Shown: positions 1 through 9,023, numbered from the stretch's first letter. The stretch: DNA of 29,349 bases from an uncultured Clostridia bacterium (GCA_948875265.1 CAQRYF010000001.1:64747-94095), one strand, 5' to 3'. The notes: generated by a model from the sequence alone, not told the origin. A program made the numbers and translations.

Positions 1-72
1 ATCGAACCGGCACGAGGTATGAATCTCGCAGGATTTTAAGTCCTGTGCGTCTACCAGTTCCGCCACATCTGC
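1..72 (-). tRNA. tRNA-Leu(UAA), 3' end cut by window edge
   Basis: Read on the minus strand the sequence starts GCAGATGTGGCGGAA, continues with a D-arm (CTGGTAGACGC) and an anticodon arm whose loop carries TAA (GGACTTAAAATCC). A long variable arm and the start of the T-arm (GGTTCGA) follow. The long variable arm and anticodon UAA identify leucine. The 3' acceptor half lies outside the window. This normal tRNA decodes UUA, the commonest leucine codon in AT-rich genomes. Confidence 0.93.
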
Positions 73-187
73 ATCTAATATGAACTGGCTTTGTCTTAAC
101 GACAATTGATATTATAATATTTTATAATATTTTTGTCAATACATTTTTATAATTTTTTTCAAAAAGTACCTTTATGTCTCATATATG

Positions 188-250
188 TATAATGTCCTAT
201 TAAGAAACGTCCCCAAAGGGACACCCAAAAGGACATTATACTATGGGGAC
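188..250 (-). repeat. dispersed palindromic repeat, copy A
   Basis: A perfect 11-base inverted repeat (TATAATGTCCT at 188-198, AGGACATTATA at 230-240) encloses an inner GTCCC/GGGAC stem (209-213 and 218-222). The minus strand contains GGGGACGTTTCT. The same GGGGACGTTYCT plus GGGACATT pattern recurs at 13811-13853 and 26086-26135. It sits directly downstream of the carD stop codon and could also act as its terminator. The layout resembles REP/RAYT-type palindromic elements, but no transposase is present in the window. Confidence 0.75.
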
Positions 251-252
251 AT

Positions 253-822
253 TTATAAATTTTCTGATGTTCCTGTTCCATCAAAAGGTATGAATTTATT
301 TACAACACTTTCTGGTGCTACATCTTCTGTTCTAAACATCATATATGATTTGTTTATTTTATTTTCTACTAATTGTTCTACTTCTTCTTGAGTTGCATGT
401 TCTGCTAATACTAATTCGCTTACTAATATTTGTTTTGCATTGTTTAGCATTTTCTTTTCTCCTGTTGAAAGTCCTTTTTCTTTTTGCTTAAAGCTTAGGT
501 TTCTTACAACATCTGCAATTTCATATATATCTCCACTTTTCATTTTTTCCATGTTGTCTCTGTATCTTTTATTCCAGTTTTTGTCCATAACTGTTTCATC
601 TTTTTCTAGTATTCCTATTACTGTTTCTGCTGAACTTTTATCTATTATATTTCTTACACCTACTGATTCTGCTTTAGCTGTTGGTATCATAACTTTTACC
701 TCTCCTGGCATCTTCAATATGTAATAAGATTGTTTCTCCCCTAAAATATCTTTTTCTTCTATTGAATCTATTACCCCTGCTCCATGCATTGGGTACACAA
801 TTTTGTCTCCTACATTAAACAT
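253..822 (-). CDS. carD: CarD/CdnL-family transcriptional regulator
   Basis: About 189 residues. The N-terminus (MFNVGDKIVYPMHGAGVI) is the Tudor-like RNA-polymerase-interacting domain of the CarD/CdnL/TRCF family, which binds the RNAP beta subunit and stabilises open promoter complexes. The rest (about residues 65-165) is helical, matching the CdnL C-terminal DNA-contacting domain. I chose the ATG at 822 because AAAGGAG lies 9 bases upstream; a TTG three codons earlier would be too close to that site. A well-formed promoter lies at 925-953. The gene is monocistronic or follows dUTPase by read-through. The family is certain; the exact regulon in this organism cannot be seen. Confidence 0.9.
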   Translation of the reverse strand: MFNVGDKIVYPMHGAGVIDSIEEKDILGEKQSYYILKMPGEVKVMIPTAKAESVGVRNIIDKSSAETVIGILEKDETVMDKNWNKRYRDNMEKMKSGDIYEIADVVRNLSFKQKEKGLSTGEKKMLNNAKQILVSELVLAEHATQEEVEQLVENKINKSYMMFRTEDVAPESVVNKFIPFDGTGTSENL

Positions 823-872
823 GTAAGTCAACTCCTTTCAGCATTTTTGATATATTTGGCGAAAAAAAGATA

Positions 873-904
873 ATAAAGTTATGTAAATACTTAAATAACT
901 TTAT
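873..904. other. inverted repeat in the carD leader
   Basis: ATAAAGTTAT (873-882) and ATAACTTTAT (895-904) form a perfect 10-base inverted repeat with a 12-base spacer. It lies between the carD promoter and its start codon. It could be a leader hairpin or an operator. AT-rich inverted repeats also arise by chance, so a function is not established. Confidence 0.4.
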
Positions 905-924
905 TGGATTTTTTAACCATATTT

Positions 925-953
925 ATTATACAACAAAAAATGGTAAAAGTCAA
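925..953 (-). promoter_or_regulatory. sigma-A type promoter for carD
   Basis: On the minus strand TTGACT (953-948) and TATAAT (930-925) are separated by exactly 17 bases. The element points towards carD. Its -35 box lies in the loop of the terminator hairpin that follows the dUTPase gene. Confidence 0.75.
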
Positions 954-966
954 AGCCTTTACCATT
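931..966 (-). terminator. Rho-independent terminator after dUTPase
   Basis: On the minus strand AATGGTAAA (966-958) pairs with TTTACCATT (947-939) around a 10-base loop and is followed by a T-run. It ends transcription of dut and overlaps the carD promoter. Confidence 0.7.
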
Positions 967-1052
967 ATTTTTTATGTTTATTTCTTTTGTATCCCTTGAG
1001 TTTCTAAGATTAAATTTTTTTTATTTTTTTTACTATATTAAGAATCGTTTTT

Positions 1053-1514
1053 CTACTTGCTAGTTGAACCAAATCCTCCTATTCTTTCTCCTTCTGCATT
1101 ATCGTTATCTGCTACTAAATATTTTTGGAATATTGCTTGTCCTATTGCTTCTCCTTTTTTTATTTCTATATCTTCATTTTTTATATTATAGAATGCAAAC
1201 ATAATATGTCCATCATTGTCTGGATTCCCATAATAATCTTTATCTACTACACCAACACTATTTGATAATATTAATCCTTTTTTCTTTGGATTAGAACTTC
1301 TGTTATATAGTAGTAGCATTTCATCATCTTGCATGTATGCTTTTAATCCTGTTTTTATAAGTGTTGGATTAGTTCCTTTTTTAAAGCTTGGTATTACTAT
1401 ATCTTCTGCAGCTTCTATATCATATCCAGCTGAATATTTTGTTTTTCTAACTGGTAAATTAATTTCTTTATCTTCAAATCCTTTTGCTACTTCAAAACCT
1501 CTTAATTTTTTCAT
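1053..1514 (-). CDS. dut: dUTP diphosphatase
   Basis: 153 residues, the usual length of the trimeric dUTPase family. It hydrolyses dUTP to dUMP and pyrophosphate, keeping uracil out of DNA and supplying dUMP for thymidylate synthesis. Family motifs appear in order: motif 1 (SAGYDIEA), motif 2 (NRSSNPKK, where the usual GRSS glycine is Asn), motif 3 (VGVVDKDYYG with the catalytic Asp), motif 4 (GEAIGQAIF) and the C-terminal glycine-rich motif 5 (RIGGFGSTSK). The start ATG is preceded by AAGGAGGAAATT. The gene is divergent from feoA and ends at the hairpin 931-966. There is no in-frame CGG, so this gene needs no recoding. Confidence 0.93.
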   Translation of the reverse strand: MKKLRGFEVAKGFEDKEINLPVRKTKYSAGYDIEAAEDIVIPSFKKGTNPTLIKTGLKAYMQDDEMLLLYNRSSNPKKKGLILSNSVGVVDKDYYGNPDNDGHIMFAFYNIKNEDIEIKKGEAIGQAIFQKYLVADNDNAEGERIGGFGSTSK

Positions 1515-1654
1515 TTTTTAATTTCCTCCTTAAATTTATTATTTTTAAATGTTTTTATCATTTTTTCATAATTCAAATAAATTGTCAATATGTAACATTT
1601 ATTTTTTCGACAAAATATAATAAAGTATAACAATATAATTTTTAGGTGATAAAT

Positions 1655-1892
1655 ATGAATTATACAATAGATACTTTAAATAATTTGCCTTTAGATAAAA
1701 CAGGTAAAATAGAAAGTTTAAACTGTAATCGGTAATATAAGAAGAAGGTTATTAGATTTAGGATTAGTAAAAGGTTCTTTTATTACAACTAAATTGACAA
1801 GTCCTTCTAAAGGTCTTAAAGCTTTTAATATACGTGGCACCCTTATAGCTATTAGAGATGATGATTCCTGTTTAATAAATATATCATATTGA
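1655..1892 (+). CDS. feoA: FeoA, ferrous iron transport accessory protein (needs +1 recoding)
   Basis: A 78-residue SH3-like FeoA, a cytoplasmic partner of the FeoB iron permease. The ATG at 1655 follows AGGTGAT. The zero frame reads 25 codons to AAT and then CGG TAA, so it would stop at once. Skipping the C at 1730 gives Gly26 and continues NIRRRLLDLGLVKGSFI to a TGA at 1890-1892. The joined product shows the FeoA pattern (RRLLDLGLVKG, then SPSKGLKAF and a final strand IRGTLIAIRDD). It ends 59 bases before feoB, as expected of a feoAB operon. Without recoding the product would be a useless 26-mer. Confidence 0.85.
1730..1733 (+). other. +1 recoding site CGGT in feoA (Gly26)
   Basis: Context is AAT-C-GGT-AAT. 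The zero-frame codon is CGG, followed directly by the stop TAA. Skipping the C gives glycine and restores FeoA. Confidence 0.85.
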
Positions 1893-1951
1893 TTTTGTAA
1901 CGTTATTTTATTTTTCTCATACACTATATTATCTAATTTTAGGAGGTGCTT

Positions 1952-4108
1952 ATGGGACTTACTAAATCATCAACAGGATCTCGTTTATTAGCAAGCGATT
2001 TCGAAGATCTAAAAAATCAAAATGGATATACTGTTGCTTTAGCAGGAAATCCAAATGTAGGAAAATCTACTATATTTAATAATTTAACTGGAATGCATCA
2101 ACATACTGGTAATTGGCCTCGGTAAAACAGTTGCAAATGCTACTGGTAATTGCATATATCAGGATAATGATTTCTTATTTGTAGATATTCCTGGTACATA
2201 TTCCATTATGTCTAACTCAGAAGAAGAAGAAATAGCAAGAGATTATATATGTTTTGGAAATCCGGATGCTACTATAGTTGTACTAGACGCAACTTGTTTA
2301 GAGAGAAACTTAAATCTAGTATTTCAGATAATGGAAATTACTAATAATGTTATTGTTTGTGTTAATTTATTAGATGAAGCTAAAAAGAAAAAAATTAAAA
2401 TTGATTTAAAGAAATTATCAAGTTTACTTGGTGTTCCAGTTGTAGGAACAATTGCAAGAGATAAAAAAACATTAAATTCACTGATGAATACTACTCTTAA
2501 AGTATGTAAAAAAGATATTAAACCTTCTCCTAAAAAAATTAAATATTCTTCTATTATTGAAACAGTTATTATTGATTTAGAAAATGAGTTAAAGAATATT
2601 TGCACTTTACCAGAAAACTTATATCATTGGATTGCTTTAAAAGTTATTGATGGAGAAGAAACAATTATTGATTCTATTGAAAAAAATTTAAATATTGACA
2701 TCCAAGAAAACGAATCGATTCAAAAAAAGAGAAAAGATATTTTAGAAAAGCTTACTGCTAATAATATACATTCCTCTAATTTTAAAGATAAGATTGTTTC
2801 TAGTATTATGAATGAAGCTGAAACTATATGTAAAAAAGTTTGTATTTTTGAAAATAAGGATTATTCTGGAAGAGATAGAAAAATAGACAAAATTTTAACT
2901 TCTAAGAAATTTGGTATCCCTATTATGATATTATTTTTAGGTGTAATTTTTTGGATTACAATTATAGGTGCTAATTATCCATCTCAGCTATTGTTTTCTA
3001 TGTTTGGATGGTTACAAGAAAGGTTAATATCTTTTGCAAATTATATACATTGCCCTATCTGGCTTTCTGATATGCTAATATCTGGTATTTATCAAACTCT
3101 TACATGGATAGTTTCTGTTATGCTACCTCCCATGGCAATATTTTTTCCTCTTTTTACATTTTTAGAGGATTTAGGATATTTACCTAGAATTGCTTTTAAT
3201 ATGGATGGTTTCTTTAAAAAATGTTGTTGTACTGGTAAACAGATGATTACTATGTGTATGGGATTTGGATGTAATGCTGCAGGGGTAGTAGGTTGTAGAA
3301 TCATTGATTCTCCTAGAGAACGACTTATTGCTATATTAACAAATAGTTTTGTACCATGTAATCGGAAGATTTCCTTTTCTAATTTCTATTGCTACTATTT
3401 TTATTGCAGGTACTATGCATGGATTTGGAGCTTCCTTAGTTTCTACTATTGCAGTTATATTTGTTATATTATTAGGAATATTTTTAACTTTAATAGTTTC
3501 TAAAATATTATCCAAAACTATTCTAAAAGGTATGCCCTCTTCTTTTATTTTGGAATTACCTCCTTATAGAAAGCCTCAAATTGGTAAAATTCTTATAAGG
3601 TCAATTTTTGATAGAACTTTATTTGTACTTCGGAAGAGCAATTGCAATTGCTGCTCCTGCTGGTCTTGTTATTTGGCTATTTGCAAATATTGGTTTCAAT
3701 GGCCAAAGTTTATTAACTTTAATTGCTAATTTTTTAAATCCGTTTGCTAGGTTAATGGGGCTTGATGGTTATATATTAACAGCTTTTATTTTAGGAATTC
3801 CTGCAAATGAAATCGTATTGCCTATAATACTAATGTGCTATTTAGGAGGAAATTCTTTAGTAAACATGGATGATTTGACATCTATTGGAGATATTTTAGT
3901 TAATCATGGTTGGACTATTTTAACTGCTATAAATGTTATGTTGTTTACAGTTTTGCATTTTCCTTGTACTACTACTTTACTTACAATAAAAAAAGAAACT
4001 GGTAGTATAAAATGGACAGTTCTTAGTTTTATTTTACCTACTATTTGTGGAATTGTGTTATGTATGTTTACTAATTTTGTTTATAATTTAATCTTTTTAG
4101 TAATATAG
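1952..4108 (+). CDS. feoB: FeoB, ferrous iron permease with GTPase domain (needs three +1 shifts)
   Basis: FeoB couples a cytoplasmic G domain to a polytopic inner-membrane domain that imports Fe2+. The ATG at 1952 follows AGGAGGTGC. Three zero-frame CGG codons each force +1: C2120 (Gly57), C3363 (Gly471) and C3631 (Gly560). The joined protein has 717 residues, a normal FeoB length. Visible motifs are G1 (GNPNVGKST), the switch region (HTGNWPGKTV), G3 (DIPGTYS), G4 (NLLD), the Gate motif with conserved cysteine (VPCNGRFP), a second gate segment (LGRAIAIAAPAG) and GIPANEIVLP. All three recoded positions are the glycine expected in Firmicute FeoB proteins. Everything else in the gene is open and well conserved, which argues against a pseudogene. 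The TAG stop is at 4106-4108. Confidence 0.9.
2120..2123 (+). other. +1 recoding site CGGT in feoB (Gly57)
   Basis: Context is CCT-C-GGT-AAA. Zero frame is CGG TAA, an immediate stop. Skipping C gives the canonical switch-I motif NWPGKTV. Confidence 0.88.
3363..3366 (+). other. +1 recoding site CGGA in feoB (Gly471)
   Basis: Context is AAT-C-GGA-AGA. Skipping C turns a failing frame into VPCNGRFPF, the FeoB Gate motif. Unshifted reading would stop at 3503. Confidence 0.88.
3631..3634 (+). other. +1 recoding site CGGA in feoB (Gly560)
   Basis: Context is CTT-C-GGA-AGA. Skipping C gives LGRAIAIAAPAG, a conserved FeoB segment. Unshifted reading would stop at 3729. Confidence 0.88.
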
Positions 4109-4137
4109 GCAATTATATTGAGAAACTTTTTCAATTT

Positions 4138-4371
4138 TTGCTATCAAAATTCTTAGATATTTTTTTGGTATTTTCAACAACAAAGGTTATCGTAAATATC
4201 GTTTCCATTATTTTATTTCTTATGTGTATTCTTATTCATAAGATTTGGCTATGGATTCGAAATTGCAAGATTGCAATATTTATAATAACAATACTTTATT
4301 TTATTTGTATTGTTTATAATATTTCATCTTGTATTGTTGCATTATCTAATTTCATTCAAAACTTTAGATAA
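4138..4371 (+). CDS. small membrane protein downstream of feoB, unknown
   Basis: An open frame of 77 residues with two or three hydrophobic segments (about residues 16-35 and 43-70) and three cysteines. It starts 29 bases after feoB, before the terminator at 4380-4430, so it would be the last gene of the feo operon. No ATG and no clear Shine-Dalgarno site precede it; TTG at 4138 is the best start I can find, and the frame is open further upstream. Small membrane proteins often follow feoB, but I do not see the typical pattern of a FeoB-associated Cys-rich protein. It could also be non-coding. Confidence 0.4.
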   Translation: MLSKFLDIFLVFSTTKVIVNIVSIILFLMCILIHKIWLWIRNCKIAIFIITILYFICIVYNISSCIVALSNFIQNFR

Positions 4372-4379
4372 TTTAATTA

Positions 4380-4430
4380 AAAATAAAAGGAGTACGAATT
4401 GTATAACACATATTCCTCTCCTTTTATTTT
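4380..4430. terminator. bidirectional terminator hairpin
   Basis: AAAATAAAAGGAG (4380-4392) and CTCCTTTTATTTT (4418-4430) form a perfect 13-base stem with A/T tails on both sides. It lies between the convergent feo operon and the Nudix gene. The 25-base loop is longer than usual. Confidence 0.65.
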
Positions 4431-4474
4431 ATATTTATTAATTTTTGATTAAATTTTATATCTAGTTCCTCATT

Positions 4475-4915
4475 CTAAATATTATCTTTCTTTAAATCTT
4501 CCACAAACCTATCTTTTATATCTGGCGGTAATAAAAGTAAATCTTCTATATCTTCTCTTTTTATAATCTCTGGAAAATACTTTCCACTATCTGCATACTT
4601 AGGATTATTAGAAAATTCCGGTCCATCACCTGTCCCAAATTCTCCACTTATATATTCACACAGATAAAAAATTTCTTTTTGATTAAATTTTTCAGACTTC
4701 ATTTCATACAATTTTTTTACTATATTTACATGAATTCCAAATTCTTCTTTTATTTCTCTTATGCATCCCTCTTCTGGAGTTTCTCCTTCTTCTAGTCCTC
4801 CACCTGGAAAGGTATAATATTCTTGTATATCTTTTCTTTTTACAACTCCTATTCTATGCATAAAAGCAAAACCATCTTCCATAGGTATAATTCCGGCAAC
4901 TCTTGTTCTTTCCAT
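4475..4915 (-). CDS. Nudix hydrolase
   Basis: 146 residues. The Nudix box GX5EX7REUXEEXGU is complete at residues 39-61 (G39, E45, R53, E54, E57, E58, G60), with the usual FPGGG just before it. Nudix enzymes cleave nucleoside diphosphate-linked compounds using metal bound by the box glutamates; the substrate here cannot be told. The ATG at 4915 follows AAAGGAGAAAGTT. It is transcribed in the same direction as the HD phosphohydrolase 329 bases upstream, and both may belong to nucleotide-pool sanitation, but that link is only inferred. Confidence 0.88.
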   Translation of the reverse strand: MERTRVAGIIPMEDGFAFMHRIGVVKRKDIQEYYTFPGGGLEEGETPEEGCIREIKEEFGIHVNIVKKLYEMKSEKFNQKEIFYLCEYISGEFGTGDGPEFSNNPKYADSGKYFPEIIKREDIEDLLLLPPDIKDRFVEDLKKDNI

Positions 4916-5087
4916 TTAACTTTCTCCTTTCATTTCTTCTCTATTTTAACATCTTTTATTATTTTATTTCAACTTATATCTAAAAATATTAATTCAAATT
5001 CCTTGTTAATAAATGATTTCAAACAGATTTAGTAGATATCCATTGTTTTATAATGCTTTTAATCCTAACTCTAAATCACATAATATG

Positions 5088-5133
5088 ATAAGAAAAGACA
5101 GATTATCAATAGATTTTCTGCCTTTTCTCTTAT
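5088..5133 (-). terminator. imperfect hairpin in the 4916-5244 gap, likely terminator of the HD gene
   Basis: The plus strand shows ATAAGAAAAGACAGA facing TCTGCCTTTTCTCTTAT, an imperfect stem of about 15 pairs. It lies about 110 bases after the HD phosphohydrolase stop. Nothing else recognisable is in the gap 4916-5244 apart from the Nudix ribosome binding site. Confidence 0.45.
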
Positions 5134-5244
5134 ACATGGAATAAAACTATACTGTTCTTTTGAACTTTAATCACTCAATTAATGATTCCTCGATTTCTAG
5201 TAGCATTTTTAAATAGAAATATTACTTAATTTCTTATAAATATT

Positions 5245-5913
5245 CTAATTGTTATTTAACAAACTCTGAGTATCATGTTCTTTAACAAAGTCAAGCATTT
5301 TTAAAAATATTTCATCTTCATTGTAAATAGGCTTATCCCATTCATACCACACATCAAATGCTGTTGTCGCACCATTTTCAACAATTCGTCTTGCTTTTTC
5401 ATTTTTTAAAACAACATTGTCTTTCTGCTGGTCTAATGGATTTTGATAGCCCATATCCTGATATACTTTCGCTTGCAAATCGGCTTCTAATTTATCACAA
5501 TGATATGCAAAAATTGACTCTTTAGTAGTTTTAGAATCAAATTCTAGTAATAAAGAAATAATTTCTTCTTTCTTTATTAGATTACCTACAACTCTTACAA
5601 TAGCATCATGCTCTCTTTCCATTTTTTCTTCTTGTTTAATATTATCAAATGGTGTAATATCACCAATAAGTACTTCACCAATTTCATGAATAACAAGCAT
5701 CTTTATGACTTTATTAAGATCAATATTAAAGTCAAATTCTGAATCTAAGCTAATTGCCAATATACAAGCACCGTAAACATGTTCTGCAATACTCTCAATT
5801 CGCTCTTTTGTTACATTCCAATGGTTTTCATCCCATCCACTTCTGATTTTATATTTCAATGAAGTAGCCATTAGATAAAATCTCATTGCATTCTTAATTC
5901 TGTTTTCTTCCAT
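5245..5913 (-). CDS. HD-domain phosphohydrolase (YfbR/HDDC2-like)
   Basis: 222 residues. The pattern is that of the HD_3 group, metal-dependent phosphohydrolases that include 5'-deoxynucleotidases. Motifs are SIAEHVYG (His45), IHEIGEVLIGDITPF (His76-Glu77, Glu80, Asp85) and a late Asp in YHCDKLEADLQAK. The usual HD doublet is His-Glu here, a variant I recall from other Firmicute members. A likely role is hydrolysis of deoxynucleoside 5'-monophosphates, but the substrate is not proven. The ATG at 5913 follows AGGAGGAATATTT. Confidence 0.8.
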   Translation of the reverse strand: MEENRIKNAMRFYLMATSLKYKIRSGWDENHWNVTKERIESIAEHVYGACILAISLDSEFDFNIDLNKVIKMLVIHEIGEVLIGDITPFDNIKQEEKMEREHDAIVRVVGNLIKKEEIISLLLEFDSKTTKESIFAYHCDKLEADLQAKVYQDMGYQNPLDQQKDNVVLKNEKARRIVENGATTAFDVWYEWDKPIYNEDEIFLKMLDFVKEHDTQSLLNNN

Positions 5914-6163
5914 AAATATTCCTCCTATACAATAATTATTGTGTTGCTTATTTTTTATATGTAAATTCCTTAAGGAATTAATAAAATTAAAAACTTATAT
6001 AAGCTTATCATAATTTTATGTAAATTTCAATATTCTTAATCTAATTTCTCTCCTATTCGTTAATTTTATTTTATTAATTTTTGATAAAAAATATGCTAGA
6101 AGATAATATCTCGTTGTAACTGATGATTTTTTCCTCCGTCCCTAAAAACATTTTTTGAATTTT

Positions 6164-6194
6164 TTGTTTCATTTTTATAAAATAGTGGTATAAT
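6164..6194 (+). promoter_or_regulatory. probable promoter of mgtA, in the gap 5914-6227
   Basis: TGGTATAAT (6186-6194) is an extended -10 element (TG-N-TATAAT). A weak -35 (TTGTTT, 6164-6169) lies 19 bases upstream. The remaining 314-base gap is AT-rich; I looked for a magnesium (M-box) leader and saw no convincing one, since only about 30 bases separate the -10 from the start codon. Confidence 0.55.
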
Positions 6195-6227
6195 TTTTAT
6201 ATTACAAAAGATTGGAGATGATTTTAA

Positions 6228-8845
6228 GTGGCTAATGTGAAAAATTCAAAAGATGATGTTAATATTTCTAAACTTTATGGTCAAGAGTGTACATTGCCTA
6301 AGGATGAGTTTATTAAAAAATATAATGTGAAAGAGAGTCGGTTTGTCTACAAATGAGGCTAATGAGAGAATTTCTAAATATGGACTTAATGAAATTAGAC
6401 AAGCTAAACCTAAAAAATGGTATAACTATTTTTTAGAAAGTTTATTTAGTCCATTTAATTGTATTTTACTTGGAATTGTAGCAATATTATTTTATACAGA
6501 TGTATATCTTCCAGAAAGTCCAAGTTATGCAAATATTATTGTTATTGCAATACTAGTTACTGCAAGTACTTTATTAGAGTTTTTTGAAGAATATCGATCT
6601 AATAAAGCTGCTGAAAAATTAAAAGAACTTGTTGCTACAAATGTATCTGTTTTGCGTGATGGTAAAGAAGTTCAAATTCCTATTAAGGAAGTAACTTTAG
6701 GTGATATTATTATACTATCTGCTGGTAGTATGATTCCTGCTGATTTAAGGGTTATTGAGGCTAAGGATTTATATGTAGGTCAATCTTCTTTAACTGGTGA
6801 ATCAGATGCTGTTAGAAAAGTTGTCAATTCAGATTTATCTATAGATGAGTTAGATAACATTTCAGATTTAGATACTATATGCTTTATGGGTACAAATGTT
6901 ATTAGTGGTTCTGCTAAATGTGTAGTTATAAAAACCGCAGATAGTACTTATTTTGGAAAGGTTGCTCACACAATAACAACAGGAAAACCTAAATCTTCAT
7001 TTCAACAAGGAATTGAAAGTATCAGTAAATTATTAATACGTTTCATGCTTGTATTAACACCTATTGTTTTCTTATTAAATGCATGGAAGCATAGTACTGT
7101 TACTGCATTTACATTTGCAGTAGCTATTGCTATTTGTATAACACCTTTATTGTTACCAGTTATACTATCATCAAGCCTTTCTAAAGGTGCTGTAAAAATG
7201 TCAAAAAAGAAAACAATTGTAAAAAAACTAGATTCAATTCAGAATTTTGGTGCTATGAATATTTTATGTACTGATAAAACTGGTACTTTAACAGAAGATA
7301 AGATAGTATTAGAAAAATATTTAGATATTAATGGTGATGAAGATATTCGTGTTTTGAAACATGCATTTCTTAATTCATACTTCCAAACTGGGCTTAAAGG
7401 TAATATTGATGAAGCAGTTATTCATAGGGGCTTAGAAAATGGAATGAGTGAGTTTGTTGATAAATACAAATTAATTGATGAAATCCCTTTTGATTTTAGT
7501 CGTAGACGTTTATCAGTTATTGTATCTGACGGTACTAAGAAACAACAAATCACAAAAGGTGCTGTAGAAGAAATTTTAAGTATTTGTAATAGTGTAGATT
7601 ATAAAGGTCAAGTTAGTCCTTTAACTAAGGAGATAAAAGAAAATATAAAACAAATCTCTAAAAATTTAAATAAAGATGGGCTTCGTGTTATCGCAGTTTG
7701 TCAAAAAAATGATATAACAAATGTTACTGAATTTGGAGTCGAAAATGAAAAAAATATGGTTCTTATGGGATTTATAGGTTTCTTAGATCCTCCAAAAGAA
7801 AGTGCTAAATCAGCTATTGAAAAATTAAATAATGCTGGAATTAGAGTTATTGTGTTAACAGGTGATAATGCAGAAGTAACTAAATGTATATGTAGTAAAG
7901 TTGGGATTAATTCTAAAAATATTGTAGAAGGAAGTAAAATAGAAAAGCTTCCTGACCAAGCTATTTTAAGATTATTAAGAAAGACGAATATTTTTGTTAA
8001 GCTTTCCCCTATTCAAAAAGCAAGAATAGTAAGATTGTTAAAAGAAGCTGGAAACGTTGTTGGATACATGGGTGATGGAATTAATGATGCTCCTTCACTT
8101 ACAAATTCAGATGTTGGAATCTCAGTTGATACTGCAGTTGATATTGCAAAAGAATCTGCTGATATAATTCTTTTAGAAAAAGACTTACATGTTTTGTTAG
8201 ATGGTGTAACAGAGCGGAAGAAAAACATTTGGAAACTTAATGAAATATATAAAAATGGCAACAAGTTTTAACTTTGGAGAAGTAATGTCAGTAATCATAG
8301 CAAGTGTATTGCTTCCTTTCTTACCTGAAACTCCAATACAATTATTAGTTGAAGGTTTACTTTACGACTTTGGACAATTAACTTTACCATTTGATAATGT
8401 AGATAAAGAATATTTACAAAAACCTAGACAATTCAATTTAAAAAGTTTGAAAAACTTTATGCTATTCATGGGACCTTTAAGTTCAATATTTGACTTAATT
8501 GTATTTGCAAGCCTTTGGTTTGTATTCCACTTAAGAGAAGTAGCACTTTTCCAAACAGTATGGTTTACTTATAGTATAGTTTCAAACTTACTTGGAATGC
8601 ATATAATAAGAACACAAAAGATTCCATTTATACAAAGTAATGCAAACAAAATGGTATATTTCTCTTCAATATTACTTGCTGTTATAGGTATTATAGTTCC
8701 ATTTACATGGCTAGGAAAAGTAATTGGATTAGTTCCAATTCCACTTCCATATATGACAATTATCATTTTAGTTCCAATTTTATATTGTTTTGTTGCAATG
8801 TTTGCTAAAAAGATTTATATTAAAAAACATGGAGAATGGATTTAA
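6228..8845 (+). CDS. mgtA: MgtA-type magnesium-translocating P-type ATPase (needs two +1 shifts)
   Basis: A membrane pump of P-type ATPase group IIIB that imports Mg2+ using ATP. GTG at 6228 follows TTGGAGATG; a nearby ATG (6235) stops at once. Zero-frame CGG codons at 6339 (Gly38) and 8215 (Gly663) require +1 shifts; the joined product has 871 residues, normal for MgtA. Motifs are TGES in the actuator domain, CTDKTGTLT with phospho-Asp349, MGDGINDAP in the hinge, and the MgtA-like tail SFNFGEVMSV, LLPFLPETPI, LYDFGQLTLPFDNVD and RTQKIPFIQS. The first site lies in the N-terminal cation-ATPase region (VKESGLSTNEA) and the second just before the last membrane block (TEGRKTFGNL). Only the joined frames make a complete pump. 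Confidence 0.88.
6339..6342 (+). other. +1 recoding site CGGT in mgtA (Gly38)
   Basis: Context is AGT-C-GGT-TTG. The zero frame reads CGG TTT GTC TAC AAA TGA. Skipping C gives ESGLSTNEA and opens the main frame. Confidence 0.85.
8215..8218 (+). other. +1 recoding site CGGA in mgtA (Gly663)
   Basis: Context is GAG-C-GGA-AGA, the only site of the ten not preceded by T. Skipping C gives TEGRKTFGNLMKYI, the conserved P-type ATPase segment. Unshifted reading stops at 8271. Confidence 0.87.
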
Positions 8846-9023
8846 AAAAGAGGGATTCCCCCAATTTCAACAACTTAAGAAAAAAGAAAGTAACCAAGAG
8901 TTTGAAAATTTAATAAAAGAAATTGAAAGATATACATCAGCAATATGTAATAATGGAGAAACACAACCTAGAAAATGGAATCATAAAAATAAATATAGAA
9001 CCAATTTTAAACCAAGTTTCTAA
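8829..9023 (+). CDS. possible small ORF overlapping the end of mgtA
   Basis: An ATG at 8829 opens 64 codons rich in Lys, Glu and Asn in the +1 frame relative to the mgtA end, overlapping it by 17 bases. Its composition looks coding-like, but there is no Shine-Dalgarno site and no family I recognise. It could be a translationally coupled small protein, the decayed end of another gene, or chance in an AT-rich region. Confidence 0.3.
   Translation: MENGFKKEGFPQFQQLKKKESNQEFENLIKEIERYTSAICNNGETQPRKWNHKNKYRTNFKPSF

Noticed and set aside
1890..1892. TGA read as an amino acid (alternative stop usage)
   Set aside because: TGA ends feoA at the expected family length, and TGG is used for tryptophan throughout.
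5914..6227. Magnesium (M-box) riboswitch before mgtA
   Set aside because: The best promoter lies about 34 bases before the GTG start, leaving no room for an M-box; no matching conserved core was seen.
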